49,216 bases of DNA from an uncultured Bacteroidales bacterium (GTDB lineage Bacteria > Bacteroidota > Bacteroidia > Bacteroidales > Bacteroidaceae), in contig CACWTR010000018.1 in the NCBI GenBank assembly GCA_902763865.1, positions 1 through 49,216 of the forward strand, read 5' to 3'. Positions 40,099 through 48,059 of this stretch are shown here, one piece after another (position 1 is the stretch's first letter; the number at the start of each line of letters is the position of its first letter). Under the pieces are notes generated by a model. It was given only the letters and a program-made list of their open reading frames with translations, was not told the DNA's origin and ran no database searches. The position numbers were made by a program, and so were the translations under genes.

Positions 40099-40683
40099 AT
40101 GAAGAAATACAACATCAACCAAGAGATTCCAGTGCCACCACCAATGCCTAAGGACACTGCGAACCCAGTCGAACACATGTTGAGCTCTATAGACCATCAG
40201 CATGAGTTCTCTCAGGAAGAGAAACGGCTGGAGGCCAAGATAGAATCATTGCGCCAAGCCGTTTCTGATTTGGATAGTCACGTTACCTCTGCCAAGGAGA
40301 TGTGTGACCGCATGATCGAACTTGGCAAAGTTATCGAGACAGGTTGCTCGAAACTCAGTGAGATTGCAGACTATATCACTGATTTGAAGCAGCAGATAGA
40401 AAACATGGTCATACCTGCCAAGATTACTCCAGACTCCTTTGAGGAAGTCAAGAAACGTGTAAACGACTTGATACAGCAAGCCAACAATCTGTTGGAGCAA
40501 CATCGGCTTCAGCAACGCCAGGAATGGAATGCGCAGAACGACCACCTCAAATCTGTAGTCCGCAATAACAAGGGAGTTTGGCTATCCAACAAAGTTTTCT
40601 GGTGGACCATAGGAATCTTTGAAGTGGCTGTATGTCTTGCTATCTACTTCGGTGGTAATGCTCTGCTCTCCGCCATTCGGTAA
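40099..40683 (+). CDS. Coiled-coil protein with C-terminal membrane anchor
   Basis: A 194-residue protein: Pro-rich N-terminus (IPVPPPMPKD), long coiled coil (EEKRLEAKIESLRQAVSDLD to ARNLLEQHRLQQRQ region), and one C-terminal helix (VFWWTIGIFEVAVCLAIYF). It follows the relaxase by 12 bases, the usual place for such genes in Bacteroidales mobilisable elements. A role in coupling relaxosome to membrane is plausible but unproven. Confidence 0.65.
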   Translation: MKKYNINQEIPVPPPMPKDTANPVEHMLSSIDHQHEFSQEEKRLEAKIESLRQAVSDLDSHVTSAKEMCDRMIELGKVIETGCSKLSEIADYITDLKQQIENMVIPAKITPDSFEEVKKRVNDLIQQANNLLEQHRLQQRQEWNAQNDHLKSVVRNNKGVWLSNKVFWWTIGIFEVAVCLAIYFGGNALLSAIR

Positions 40684-40696
40684 TACACTAACAATG

Positions 40697-40737
40697 AAAA
40701 GCCCAGCTGACCAAGTGAGTCAGTTGGGCTTTTTACA
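40697..40737. terminator. Bidirectional terminator
   Basis: A 14-bp stem (40697-40710 with 40720-40733, one G-T pair) flanked by A and T runs. It separates the plus-strand mobilisation operon from the convergent DUF2188 gene. Confidence 0.8.
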
Positions 40738-40759
40738 TATAATCAAGAAAGATACAATG

Positions 40760-40996
40760 TTAATGTCTTCTATCTTTAGGAGGACACGGATCTCCACCAT
40801 AGCTATTCGGATTTTGAATTCTCCCATTAAGGCCGTGTGGGACAAGTTCTCTCTGTTCTTTTCTCGCTTGTTGCCGAGCCCAATCCATCGCTTGGCTCTT
40901 TGTTTCAAAATTTCGCGAGACGCGACTTAAATCATTCTTTTTCACATCCCAACCTCCATTAGGATTGTGATAAACATCAATTTGTTTTCTACTCAT
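40760..40996 (-). CDS. DUF2188 domain protein
   Basis: A 78-residue protein: VYHNPNGGWDVKKNDLSRVS, FETKSQAMDWARQQARKEQR, ELVPHGLNGRIQNPNSYGGD. This matches the DUF2188 pattern (HVVP.P.GGW.V...A..A...F.TK.EA...A...A). Function unknown; such small proteins are common on mobile elements and near defence genes. It follows the subtilase gene on the same strand with a 12-base gap, so it may belong to that operon. Confidence 0.75.
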   Translation of the reverse strand: MSRKQIDVYHNPNGGWDVKKNDLSRVSRNFETKSQAMDWARQQARKEQRELVPHGLNGRIQNPNSYGGDPCPPKDRRH

Positions 40997-41008
40997 AATG
41001 ATTATCTT

Positions 41009-43474
41009 TTATACTCTTTGTGTGATTGTTACTGCTGTTTGTATATCTGCTATTTGAGCTCCAGTTGCAATAACTGCTTGTCTCATTTCATTGTATACAG
41101 GAGCGTTATTATTAGGATCTCCAATTGTTAAAATAGCCGTAAAAGGAACCCCATCTGTCGAATATTGCATGGTTGTTCTGGACTCATATTCTATTTCAAG
41201 GAACCATGGTCCTTGATTCATAACAGACTTGAATTCCCTTTCATATACTTTAATGGGATTCCATTTTTGTTCTGTTTCCACCAATTGCCACTCATAGAGA
41301 TGCCCGATAGATTCACTTTCTCTATCATCCCTATAAAGTGATTTTAGTTGTGACTTTTTTGTCCCATCTTTTTGTTGCATTCTTAAAGCAACATGAACAT
41401 TCTCTCGGATCATTTCATCTCCATATGTATAATCAATTGCAGGTGTACTTACTAAAGTCAGTTTAACCTTACCTCTACAACGTCCATCCTTTATCAACGA
41501 TTGAGGCCATCCAAAACTAAAAGACAGTATTTTCTTGTTTTTAATACGTCCAGCAAATACAAGAGTTATAGAATGTTCATCTCCATTTAACATCTGTGAG
41601 GAAGAGGATGGAACCCCATAACCAATAGAGTCTTTTAATAAATTTTTATATGCACGATTCTTCATAAATTCAGGCACTTCAGAATTGTGGATTAATAAGG
41701 CCATCAATGTTTCTCTGGAAGTATTGCCCTCAATTGCATTATCTAAGCAAGCTAAGGTTTTGGAAATTATGGGGGTAGAAAAACTAGTTCCTGCATTTGA
41801 GTATATTTTGGAGTTTATATCTACAGATAACAACCCCGTCCCATCTGAAGATGAATGACACCCACGTCCGCTCGCATATACGACATCAGGTTTAACCATT
41901 ATAGATGAACCTTTTCCTTTACAAGTATAGCTAGCAAGCCCAACAAAGTCGGGATTTAACGCTCCAACACTTATGTTTCTCACGCTTTCAGCTGGAGCAT
42001 AGATAATATCATTCGTTCCGTTATTTAGTTGATTAATATTTGCAGCAACATCTGTACTCCATTCCGTCCTTATGCCTTTTTTATTTCCCGCTGAAACGAC
42101 AAAAATAACATCATTTTCTTCTGCTATTCTATCTAAGATTTTAGCAAAATCAGAATAATCTGATGCGTTTCTATCTTTCTCGATATTGATACTTAAGTTG
42201 AAGATTCGCGCACCTGTTCTGGCTTTTAGATCTATTACAGCAGATTCTATTTCGCTAAAGAAATCATCAAGTCCGCAAGGGAAACATCTGTTAAAAAGGT
42301 CTTTGTGTTGTAAATCTGGTATAACGCATGCGTCAGCCAGCAAACATCCATCTGATTCTTTACATATTGTTGGGTTTAATGTTGCACCACTGACTAAAAG
42401 GCCTGCAATAAAAGATCCATGTGACTCATTTTTCCACTTAGGAATAATGTTATCCCACTCATCAGATTTCCATAAGTCAAATATATGAGCGATACCACCA
42501 TCCACTACGCCAACCAATGGATAACGTTTATTATCTAAAGGCGTAGGAATTGGAAAAATATCAGTGTGGTCAATGTTAAAAGATGGTATTGTTATTGATT
42601 GAAGCGATGGAACCAATCGGATATTTCTTACTAATGGGTGAGATTTTAAGAAATCAATAAAATCCACATATCTCATTACATCAGAGCATGATTCCACCTC
42701 CATTTCTTTGCGCTGTGCACAATGATTTAGAGACACCAGTGAATTAGGTAGATTGGTGATTTTACAAACAATCGTAGGGGTGGTACTGTTGATGCGAGAT
42801 TTAAAAACTCTTATTCCTGCAATTTGTTCCAATCCTCTTTTGAAAGACTCGTGCATTTTTAACTGCTCTTTGTCTATTGTATCCCATAATTGTTCTGCAA
42901 CAGGTTCCTCAAATAAATCCACATATATTATACTCCCATCTGATTTAAGCCATTCCGAGATGTCATTATTAGTGGAAATAATCTTATCAGTTTCTGAATA
43001 TAAAGAAAAGCTCTCTATGGCTCCCAATTCGGTTCTCCATACAGACGGTTTTATCTCTATTTCTCCATTTGTCTTACGATGGGTACGGATATGTGTTTCC
43101 GCGTTGTCATTTATCAGACTTGCTAGCTTTATTAGGGCCTCTGCATTAGATTTGATAATGAGTTCTCCTCTAAACGTTCCTCCAACAACAGAGCAACTGT
43201 TACGTTCGGTTAATATCTTACTAACTGGTCTATGGCTTTTTGCCATGGCAGCTCGGATTAATCTTACTTTTACATACCCTATCCTTGAAAAGGGGTTATC
43301 GCTAATTGATTTCCCAATTTCCTTGATTTGAGAAACAACATTGGTTTTATGGCTTGCAAATAGCAAGTTGTTATTTGCATAAAAGTCTTTTCTTATAACA
43401 GGTGTTTTCCTTACAGGTACATCTGTGATAAAACTGTCGCTATTTAAAACGACTTGTACAGGTCCATTTGCCAT
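41009..43474 (-). CDS. Subtilisin-like serine protease (S8), IetS-like
   Basis: An 821-residue S8 protease. The catalytic triad is complete: Asp325 in YPLVGVVDGGIAHIFD, His352 in NESHGSFIAGLLVSG, Ser564 in NAGTSFSTPIISKTL; the oxyanion Asn464 lies in VVSAGNKKG. It has a long N-terminal extension (1-315) without signal peptide, so it acts in the cytoplasm. It starts 2 bases after the AAA gene. AAA-ATPase plus cytoplasmic S8 protease is the composition of IetAS, described as an antiphage system and, on Agrobacterium Ti plasmids, as a stability module. The DNA is markedly AT-richer than the core, in line with transfer. Activation mode is unknown. Confidence 0.88.
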   Translation of the reverse strand: MANGPVQVVLNSDSFITDVPVRKTPVIRKDFYANNNLLFASHKTNVVSQIKEIGKSISDNPFSRIGYVKVRLIRAAMAKSHRPVSKILTERNSCSVVGGTFRGELIIKSNAEALIKLASLINDNAETHIRTHRKTNGEIEIKPSVWRTELGAIESFSLYSETDKIISTNNDISEWLKSDGSIIYVDLFEEPVAEQLWDTIDKEQLKMHESFKRGLEQIAGIRVFKSRINSTTPTIVCKITNLPNSLVSLNHCAQRKEMEVESCSDVMRYVDFIDFLKSHPLVRNIRLVPSLQSITIPSFNIDHTDIFPIPTPLDNKRYPLVGVVDGGIAHIFDLWKSDEWDNIIPKWKNESHGSFIAGLLVSGATLNPTICKESDGCLLADACVIPDLQHKDLFNRCFPCGLDDFFSEIESAVIDLKARTGARIFNLSINIEKDRNASDYSDFAKILDRIAEENDVIFVVSAGNKKGIRTEWSTDVAANINQLNNGTNDIIYAPAESVRNISVGALNPDFVGLASYTCKGKGSSIMVKPDVVYASGRGCHSSSDGTGLLSVDINSKIYSNAGTSFSTPIISKTLACLDNAIEGNTSRETLMALLIHNSEVPEFMKNRAYKNLLKDSIGYGVPSSSSQMLNGDEHSITLVFAGRIKNKKILSFSFGWPQSLIKDGRCRGKVKLTLVSTPAIDYTYGDEMIRENVHVALRMQQKDGTKKSQLKSLYRDDRESESIGHLYEWQLVETEQKWNPIKVYEREFKSVMNQGPWFLEIEYESRTTMQYSTDGVPFTAILTIGDPNNNAPVYNEMRQAVIATGAQIADIQTAVTITQRV

Positions 43475-43476
43475 AT

Positions 43477-44655
43477 TTATACTTTTTTAAATTTTGAAAT
43501 CTGTTTGCTAAGAGACGAAGGCGTAATGCATAAAACTTCTGCAATATCTTTTTGCCTCATACTGATTCCTGCTTCCATTAATTTAATACAAACCTCGTCA
43601 TTAGGAAGTTCCAAGAGACGTTTAACTTCTTCATTAATGCGACCATTATTCAGCAATGAATATCGACGCATCATATTTATAACGCTCTCTTCCTCGTTTT
43701 TTGAAATAATCTTCATGCGTTTAATCCAATTGGTCAAATTCTCTATGTCTGCACCAGATGCTCCTTGCATACACCAACAGATGAACTTGACATTTGCGTC
43801 AGTAATTGTAATGGGCTTTAAAAAGTGTTCTAATAATTTCATTCTTACCTCGTTTGAAGGTGTCGGAATTTCTATCTGTATATCAAACCGTCGCCAAATA
43901 GCCGGATCTAATAGCTGTTCATGATTTGTGATACCAATGGTAAAACCAATTGAACTACGTTCGTCAAGACATTGCAATAATGTGTTGACAATACGTTTAA
44001 CCTCACCAACTTCTTGTGGATCATCTCTCAATTTCGCAATGGCGTCAAATTCATCTAGCAAAAGAACGCATTTGTAACGATTAGCAAACGAAAACAAATT
44101 ACTGATGTTTCTAGAACTTGTTCCCAAAAAAGAAGAAACTATACCATCTAATTTTGCTGTCACTATGGGTAACCCTACACATTTTGCCATCCATTTGGCC
44201 ATGTGTGTTTTACCAGTACCAGGCTTTCCAAAAATCAGGCAACTTCTAGATGGTTTTGCCTTCATTTGTAATAACAATCCATAGTGAGTCCATTCTAATA
44301 TTACTGAGTTAATGGCATTTCGAATACTATCTTCAAAAAGAGGTTCCTGGACATCTAATTGTTGCGGAAATATCACTTCCAATATCGGAGCCGCAGTTTC
44401 TTTATCCACGGGAATGGGAGTGTTGGGATAAAGTTCTTCTCCAGATACTATAGAAGATACACTTAATTGTTGCGGTTCTATACTTTGATGCTTTTCTGCA
44501 TTCCTAAGAGTGGCTAGTAAAGATTGAGATTCTTTCTCAAACCCATCTTTTTTGAGCGCATTGGCCAAGCGTTCCACTTGATAGAACGCCAGTTCTTTGT
44601 CGCAATTTATAATTGAACGACACAAAGACTGTATAATGCTAAAGTATTTTTTCAT
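43477..44655 (-). CDS. AAA+ ATPase with C-terminal HTH, IetA-like
   Basis: A 392-residue AAA+ protein: N-terminal helical region (1-105), Walker A GKPGTGKT (143-150), Walker B LLLDEFD (198-204), sensor 1 TIGITNHEQ, and paired arginines WRRFDIQIEIP. The last 35 residues (GISMRQKDIAEVLCITPSSL...KQISKF) resemble a helix-turn-helix. It is the partner of the S8 protease, likely sensing a trigger or gating protease activity. The coding strand and AT-rich composition match its partner. An upstream AT-rich gap (44656-44766) holds no gene. Confidence 0.88.
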   Translation of the reverse strand: MKKYFSIIQSLCRSIINCDKELAFYQVERLANALKKDGFEKESQSLLATLRNAEKHQSIEPQQLSVSSIVSGEELYPNTPIPVDKETAAPILEVIFPQQLDVQEPLFEDSIRNAINSVILEWTHYGLLLQMKAKPSRSCLIFGKPGTGKTHMAKWMAKCVGLPIVTAKLDGIVSSFLGTSSRNISNLFSFANRYKCVLLLDEFDAIAKLRDDPQEVGEVKRIVNTLLQCLDERSSIGFTIGITNHEQLLDPAIWRRFDIQIEIPTPSNEVRMKLLEHFLKPITITDANVKFICWCMQGASGADIENLTNWIKRMKIISKNEEESVINMMRRYSLLNNGRINEEVKRLLELPNDEVCIKLMEAGISMRQKDIAEVLCITPSSLSKQISKFKKV

Positions 44656-44766
44656 ATGCTATCTGATTTCTTGCTGCAAAATTACAAATAATTTCCAAAT
44701 ACACAAAATATATTTCCATAAATAATAATTAATTTCCACATTTTTAACTATAATTGAATGGCTTTG

Positions 44767-45709
44767 TTATTTTAATACCTTAAACATCTTATTGATACAC
44801 TTTTTCTTTTGTTCCATATTCGGATGCACATAGAGGTTGAGGGTCGTGCTGATATTCGCATGACCAAGAATGACGCTAACGGTCTTGTAGTCACACTGGC
44901 TTTCAATGCATCTTGTGGCAAATGAGTGGCGGAGCCCGTGAAATTTCAAATCCGGTATGCCGAGTTGTTTCAGTAGTTGCTTGTAATAGTTGCGGTAGGT
45001 ACGCGGCTCTGTCGGCTTTGCCTCATTGGTTATCACAAAGTAGTCGTCATTCATCAGCTTCTTTAGGGGACGGATAAGTTTTATAAGTTCCTTGCTGATA
45101 GGTAAGTTCCTTGCTGATAGGTATCTCTCGCATAGAGTTCTTCGTCTTAGGTGTACCGATAACAAGTTCTGTACGCCCTTCGCCACCTTCGATTATATAG
45201 ATGCGTTCTATTGTTCTGTTCACATGGATGGTTTCTGTAGCCAGATCAATATCGCTCCATTTCAAGGCGCATACTTCACCAATGCGCATTCCTGTACTTA
45301 GGCAAATGTAGATACCGAGGTTACGGAATGTGAAGTTATCAGTGGCGTATTGCATCAACTTTTTCTGGTGGCTGATGCTCAATACCTCCAATTCTTTCCT
45401 CTTCTGCTCTGTGGGGTACTTGATGTTCAAGTCGGAGAATTCAAGCAGTTCTGCTTTCACGCCAAACTTCTGAATCATCTTCAAGACAATCAAGATGTCC
45501 TTCACTGTCTTCTGACTCAGTCCGTCGTTCAACTTCTGCAGTGCAAAGGCTTGAACATCGTCCTCTGCTAAATGAGACTTGTCACCAAACGCTGGGAGAA
45601 TGTGATTCTCCAAGATGAGGGCATAAGCAGACATTGTTGACTGCTTTACATACTGCTGCTTATCACTCTTCCAGAGGGCAGCAACTTCTCTAATCGTTTT
45701 CTTATCCAT
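44767..45709 (-). pseudogene. Tyrosine recombinase, out of frame by a 19-bp tandem duplication
   Basis: Two frames make one phage-integrase-family recombinase. The N-terminal frame (45709 to 45047) has the SAM-like core-binding domain and the first catalytic Arg (CLSTGMRIGEVCALKW). The C-terminal frame (to 44767) has HGLRHSFATR, VILGHANISTTLNLY with His and the nucleophilic Tyr. They are separated by a tandem duplication (45084-45102/45103-45121). Removing one 19-bp unit restores ...REIPISKELIKLIRPLKKL... and a protein of about 307 residues. Its position beside convergent hsdS genes with inverted repeats suggests it is the hsdS inversion recombinase rather than the mobile-element integrase. 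Confidence 0.85.
45084..45121. repeat. 19-bp tandem duplication inside the recombinase
   Basis: Two perfect copies of TAAGTTCCTTGCTGATAGG at 45084-45102 and 45103-45121. Because 19 is not a multiple of three, loss or gain of one unit toggles the recombinase frame. Confidence 0.95.
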
Positions 45710-45784
45710 ATTTTTCTTTTTAGAGTTATACCTATTTATATTATAAAGAATAGGCTGTTAGATTAGAGAAACAGAAGCATCAAA

Positions 45785-45812
45785 GTCCCAACTTTGAGAT
45801 TCCCAGAGTTTA
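45785..45812 (+). repeat. Outer inverted repeat, left copy
   Basis: 28 bp, 27 matching the reverse complement of 47993-48020. It encodes the conserved VPTLRFPEF start of both hsdS genes. Confidence 0.9.
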
Positions 45813-46327
45813 GTGGAGGGTGGAAAGAATCTTCTATTGGCAAAGAGTTTGAACTTTATTCAGGTAACACCCCCAGCCGATTGGATAAGGAGAACTTTGT
45901 TGGTAATGTAAATTGGATTACGAGTGGAGAACTGAAAGACCATTATATTGGTGATACTAAAGAAAAAATATCAGAAAGTTCTGCGAAAGAAAACAATCTA
46001 AGGCTGATGCCAGAAGGTACATTTGTGATTGCCATTTATGGTCTTGAAGCAGAAGGTGTCCGCAGTACAGGGTCAATAATAACCAAACAATCTACCATAA
46101 GCCAAGCCTGTATGGCTTTCACCCCTAAAGGTGACATCTCTAATGAATTTCTGTATTCATGGTATAAAAAACATGGAAATGTTATTGGCCTAAGATATGC
46201 ACAAGGAACAAAGCAACAGAATCTTAGTTATGACATTCTTGAAAAGTTCAAAATACGTTATCCGTCACTGAAAGAGCAAGATAAGCTCAATTTTTTCATC
46301 TCATTACTTGATACTCGTATCACTACC

Positions 46328-46354
46328 CAAATCAAGATAATTGAGGACTTGAAA
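46328..46354 (+). repeat. Inner inverted repeat, left copy
   Basis: 27 bp, perfect reverse complement of 47541-47567. It encodes QIKIIEDLK of the central conserved region of HsdS. Confidence 0.92.
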
Positions 46355-46940
46355 CAATTAAGGTTGGCACTGATTGAATTATTATATAGTCAATCGCAAC
46401 CCAATTATAAAATTGGCGATATGATAGTTCAGGTATCAAATCGTAATCGAAATGAAAAGAAATACCCAGTCCTTTCAGTTAATAATCGGCTGGGATTCAT
46501 TGAACAATCAGAACAATTTGAAGACCGCATGGTTGCAAGTGACGACACGTCAAATTACAAAGTTGTCAACTATAATGATTTCGCTTATAACCCAGCCCGA
46601 ATAAATGTTGGTTCTATTGCACGGCTCACGTCGTTTGAAAAAGGTATTGTTAGCCCAATGTATATATGTTTCAACGCTAAGCGACAGCTTTTACCCGAAT
46701 ACCTAGAGTGTTTTTTCGATACACAATATTTCTACCATGAAATGCAGAAACGTTTGGAGGGTAGTGTACGTTTATGTCTTTCGTGGGAGGGAATATGCAA
46801 TATACCTATTACAATACCGACCATAGAGAGGCAAAAAGATGTTAGCAAGCAGATTTCCGTTATCGTTGGTAAAATATCTATAGAAGAACAGTATCTTAAA
46901 ATGCTGGAATCTCAGAAGAAATACATTTTGAGTCAAATGT

Positions 46941-48059
46941 TTATATAAACATCGAGTTTAGTAAGAACCTCTTTTGTTGTTGTAAGTTGTACAAGTAGCT
47001 TTCTTCAGTTCGGATTATTCCCTCCCAAAGTTGCATTACTCGCACAATATGTTTTTGATGTGCAATATCTGGGATAGCGACTTTTAATTGTAGAAATTCC
47101 TCCACACTTATGGAACGTCCATCACGAATACCATAAGTTACAATACGAAGAGAGTTTATGAATTTCTTTGAGGTAAAATAGTATTTCAAGAATGCTGTTG
47201 ACAACTTTTCGTTTGGAACAAGAATCGTATATGCAGGACTGCAAACACCTACCTTGCCTGAATATGCAAATCCTCCTTGAAATGAGCGTAAGTGAATCAC
47301 GTACTGATCTGGGTGAACAATCTTATAGTTTGTAATTGAAGATGCTTCAAACTTGATGTCTATATTCAATTCAATTCGCTCAACCATTCCATACTCCTGA
47401 CTTGCTGAAAGCACGTTTGTATATTGTAGTTTGCTATTCCGTTCATTTGAAATACTAAAGAGGTCTGCGTATTTGTACGTTTGCCAAGATCCTTTTTCTG
47501 AAGGAGTGTACAAACGTTCACAAATGGCATCAGAAAGAGATTTCAAGTCCTCAATTATCTTGATTTGAGTTGAAATTCGCTCGTCTATAAGTATAAGGAA
47601 CTTAATGATTTTAGCTCTTTCTGCTTCACTGCCAAACCTGATTTTTATCTTTTTCAGCATACCACCTGTTATAAGTGGTTGGCCAGAGCCAAATATCAAT
47701 CTGTTCAGATTGCATTTTTGCAGATAATAGAAGATGTATTTATTCCATAATCCTGCATTAACAACCAATGCATTATCAGTAACACCGCAAGGTTCATTGA
47801 CAATTTGCATAGTTCCAGCGTTTGCTCCTACCCTTGCAACTAAAACAATTTCATTGGTATAACTTGCCTTGTCCGTCATTCCCATTTGTCCAGTAGAACC
47901 ATACAGGGCTATACTACCGTTTGTAGGTTTATCTCTCCCAGAAGATATGCCTGGAGCAAGTTCATGAAGTTCAGTATAATTCCATTCTTCCGTAAACTCT
48001 GGAAATCTCAAAGTTGGGACATTAAGGACTTTATCTTGTTTATCTGCTGCCATAATCAT
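46941..48059 (-). CDS. hsdS: Type I restriction-modification specificity subunit HsdS (expressed copy)
   Basis: A 372-residue HsdS: start MIMAADKQDKVLNVPTLRFP, first target-recognition domain (about 20-150), central conserved region DERISTQIKIIEDLKSLSDA, second target-recognition domain (about 190-330), and final conserved helix EESYLYNLQQQKRFLLNSMF. It sets the DNA sequence read by the HsdM/HsdR complex. It overlaps the upstream ORF6N gene by ATGA, so it is translated from the hsdM operon. Confidence 0.9.
   Translation of the reverse strand: MIMAADKQDKVLNVPTLRFPEFTEEWNYTELHELAPGISSGRDKPTNGSIALYGSTGQMGMTDKASYTNEIVLVARVGANAGTMQIVNEPCGVTDNALVVNAGLWNKYIFYYLQKCNLNRLIFGSGQPLITGGMLKKIKIRFGSEAERAKIIKFLILIDERISTQIKIIEDLKSLSDAICERLYTPSEKGSWQTYKYADLFSISNERNSKLQYTNVLSASQEYGMVERIELNIDIKFEASSITNYKIVHPDQYVIHLRSFQGGFAYSGKVGVCSPAYTILVPNEKLSTAFLKYYFTSKKFINSLRIVTYGIRDGRSISVEEFLQLKVAIPDIAHQKHIVRVMQLWEGIIRTEESYLYNLQQQKRFLLNSMFI
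47541..47567 (-). repeat. Inner inverted repeat, right copy
   Basis: Perfect 27-bp partner of 46328-46354, within the expressed hsdS. Confidence 0.92.
47993..48020 (-). repeat. Outer inverted repeat, right copy
   Basis: 28-bp partner of 45785-45812 (one mismatch), 40 bases inside the expressed hsdS start. Confidence 0.9.

Larger units (their letters stand above)
45785..46948 (+). pseudogene. Silent, start-less hsdS cassette
   Basis: A type I specificity-subunit frame (about 387 residues) with two target-recognition domains and conserved spacers (DTRITTQIKIIEDLKQLRLA in the middle, a similar coiled segment at the end). It begins at VPTLRFPEFSGGWK without an ATG: an in-frame TAG lies at 45764 and no start codon intervenes. 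It is therefore a storage cassette. It is convergent with the expressed hsdS and overlaps its 3' end by 8 bases; both end in MFI. Confidence 0.85.
45785..48020. other. Invertible hsdS region (phase-variable specificity)
   Basis: Two hsdS genes face each other between nested inverted repeats: an outer pair at the conserved N-terminal motif VPTLRFPEF and an inner pair at the central conserved region. Inversion at the outer pair swaps whole specificity genes; at the inner pair it exchanges only the second target-recognition domain. This gives up to four HsdS proteins. Confidence 0.8.

Noticed and set aside
44767-45709. Integrase of the mobilisable element
   Set aside because: It lies beside the hsdS inverted repeats and far from tRNA-Leu; assignment to hsdS inversion is more economical, although the alternative is not excluded.
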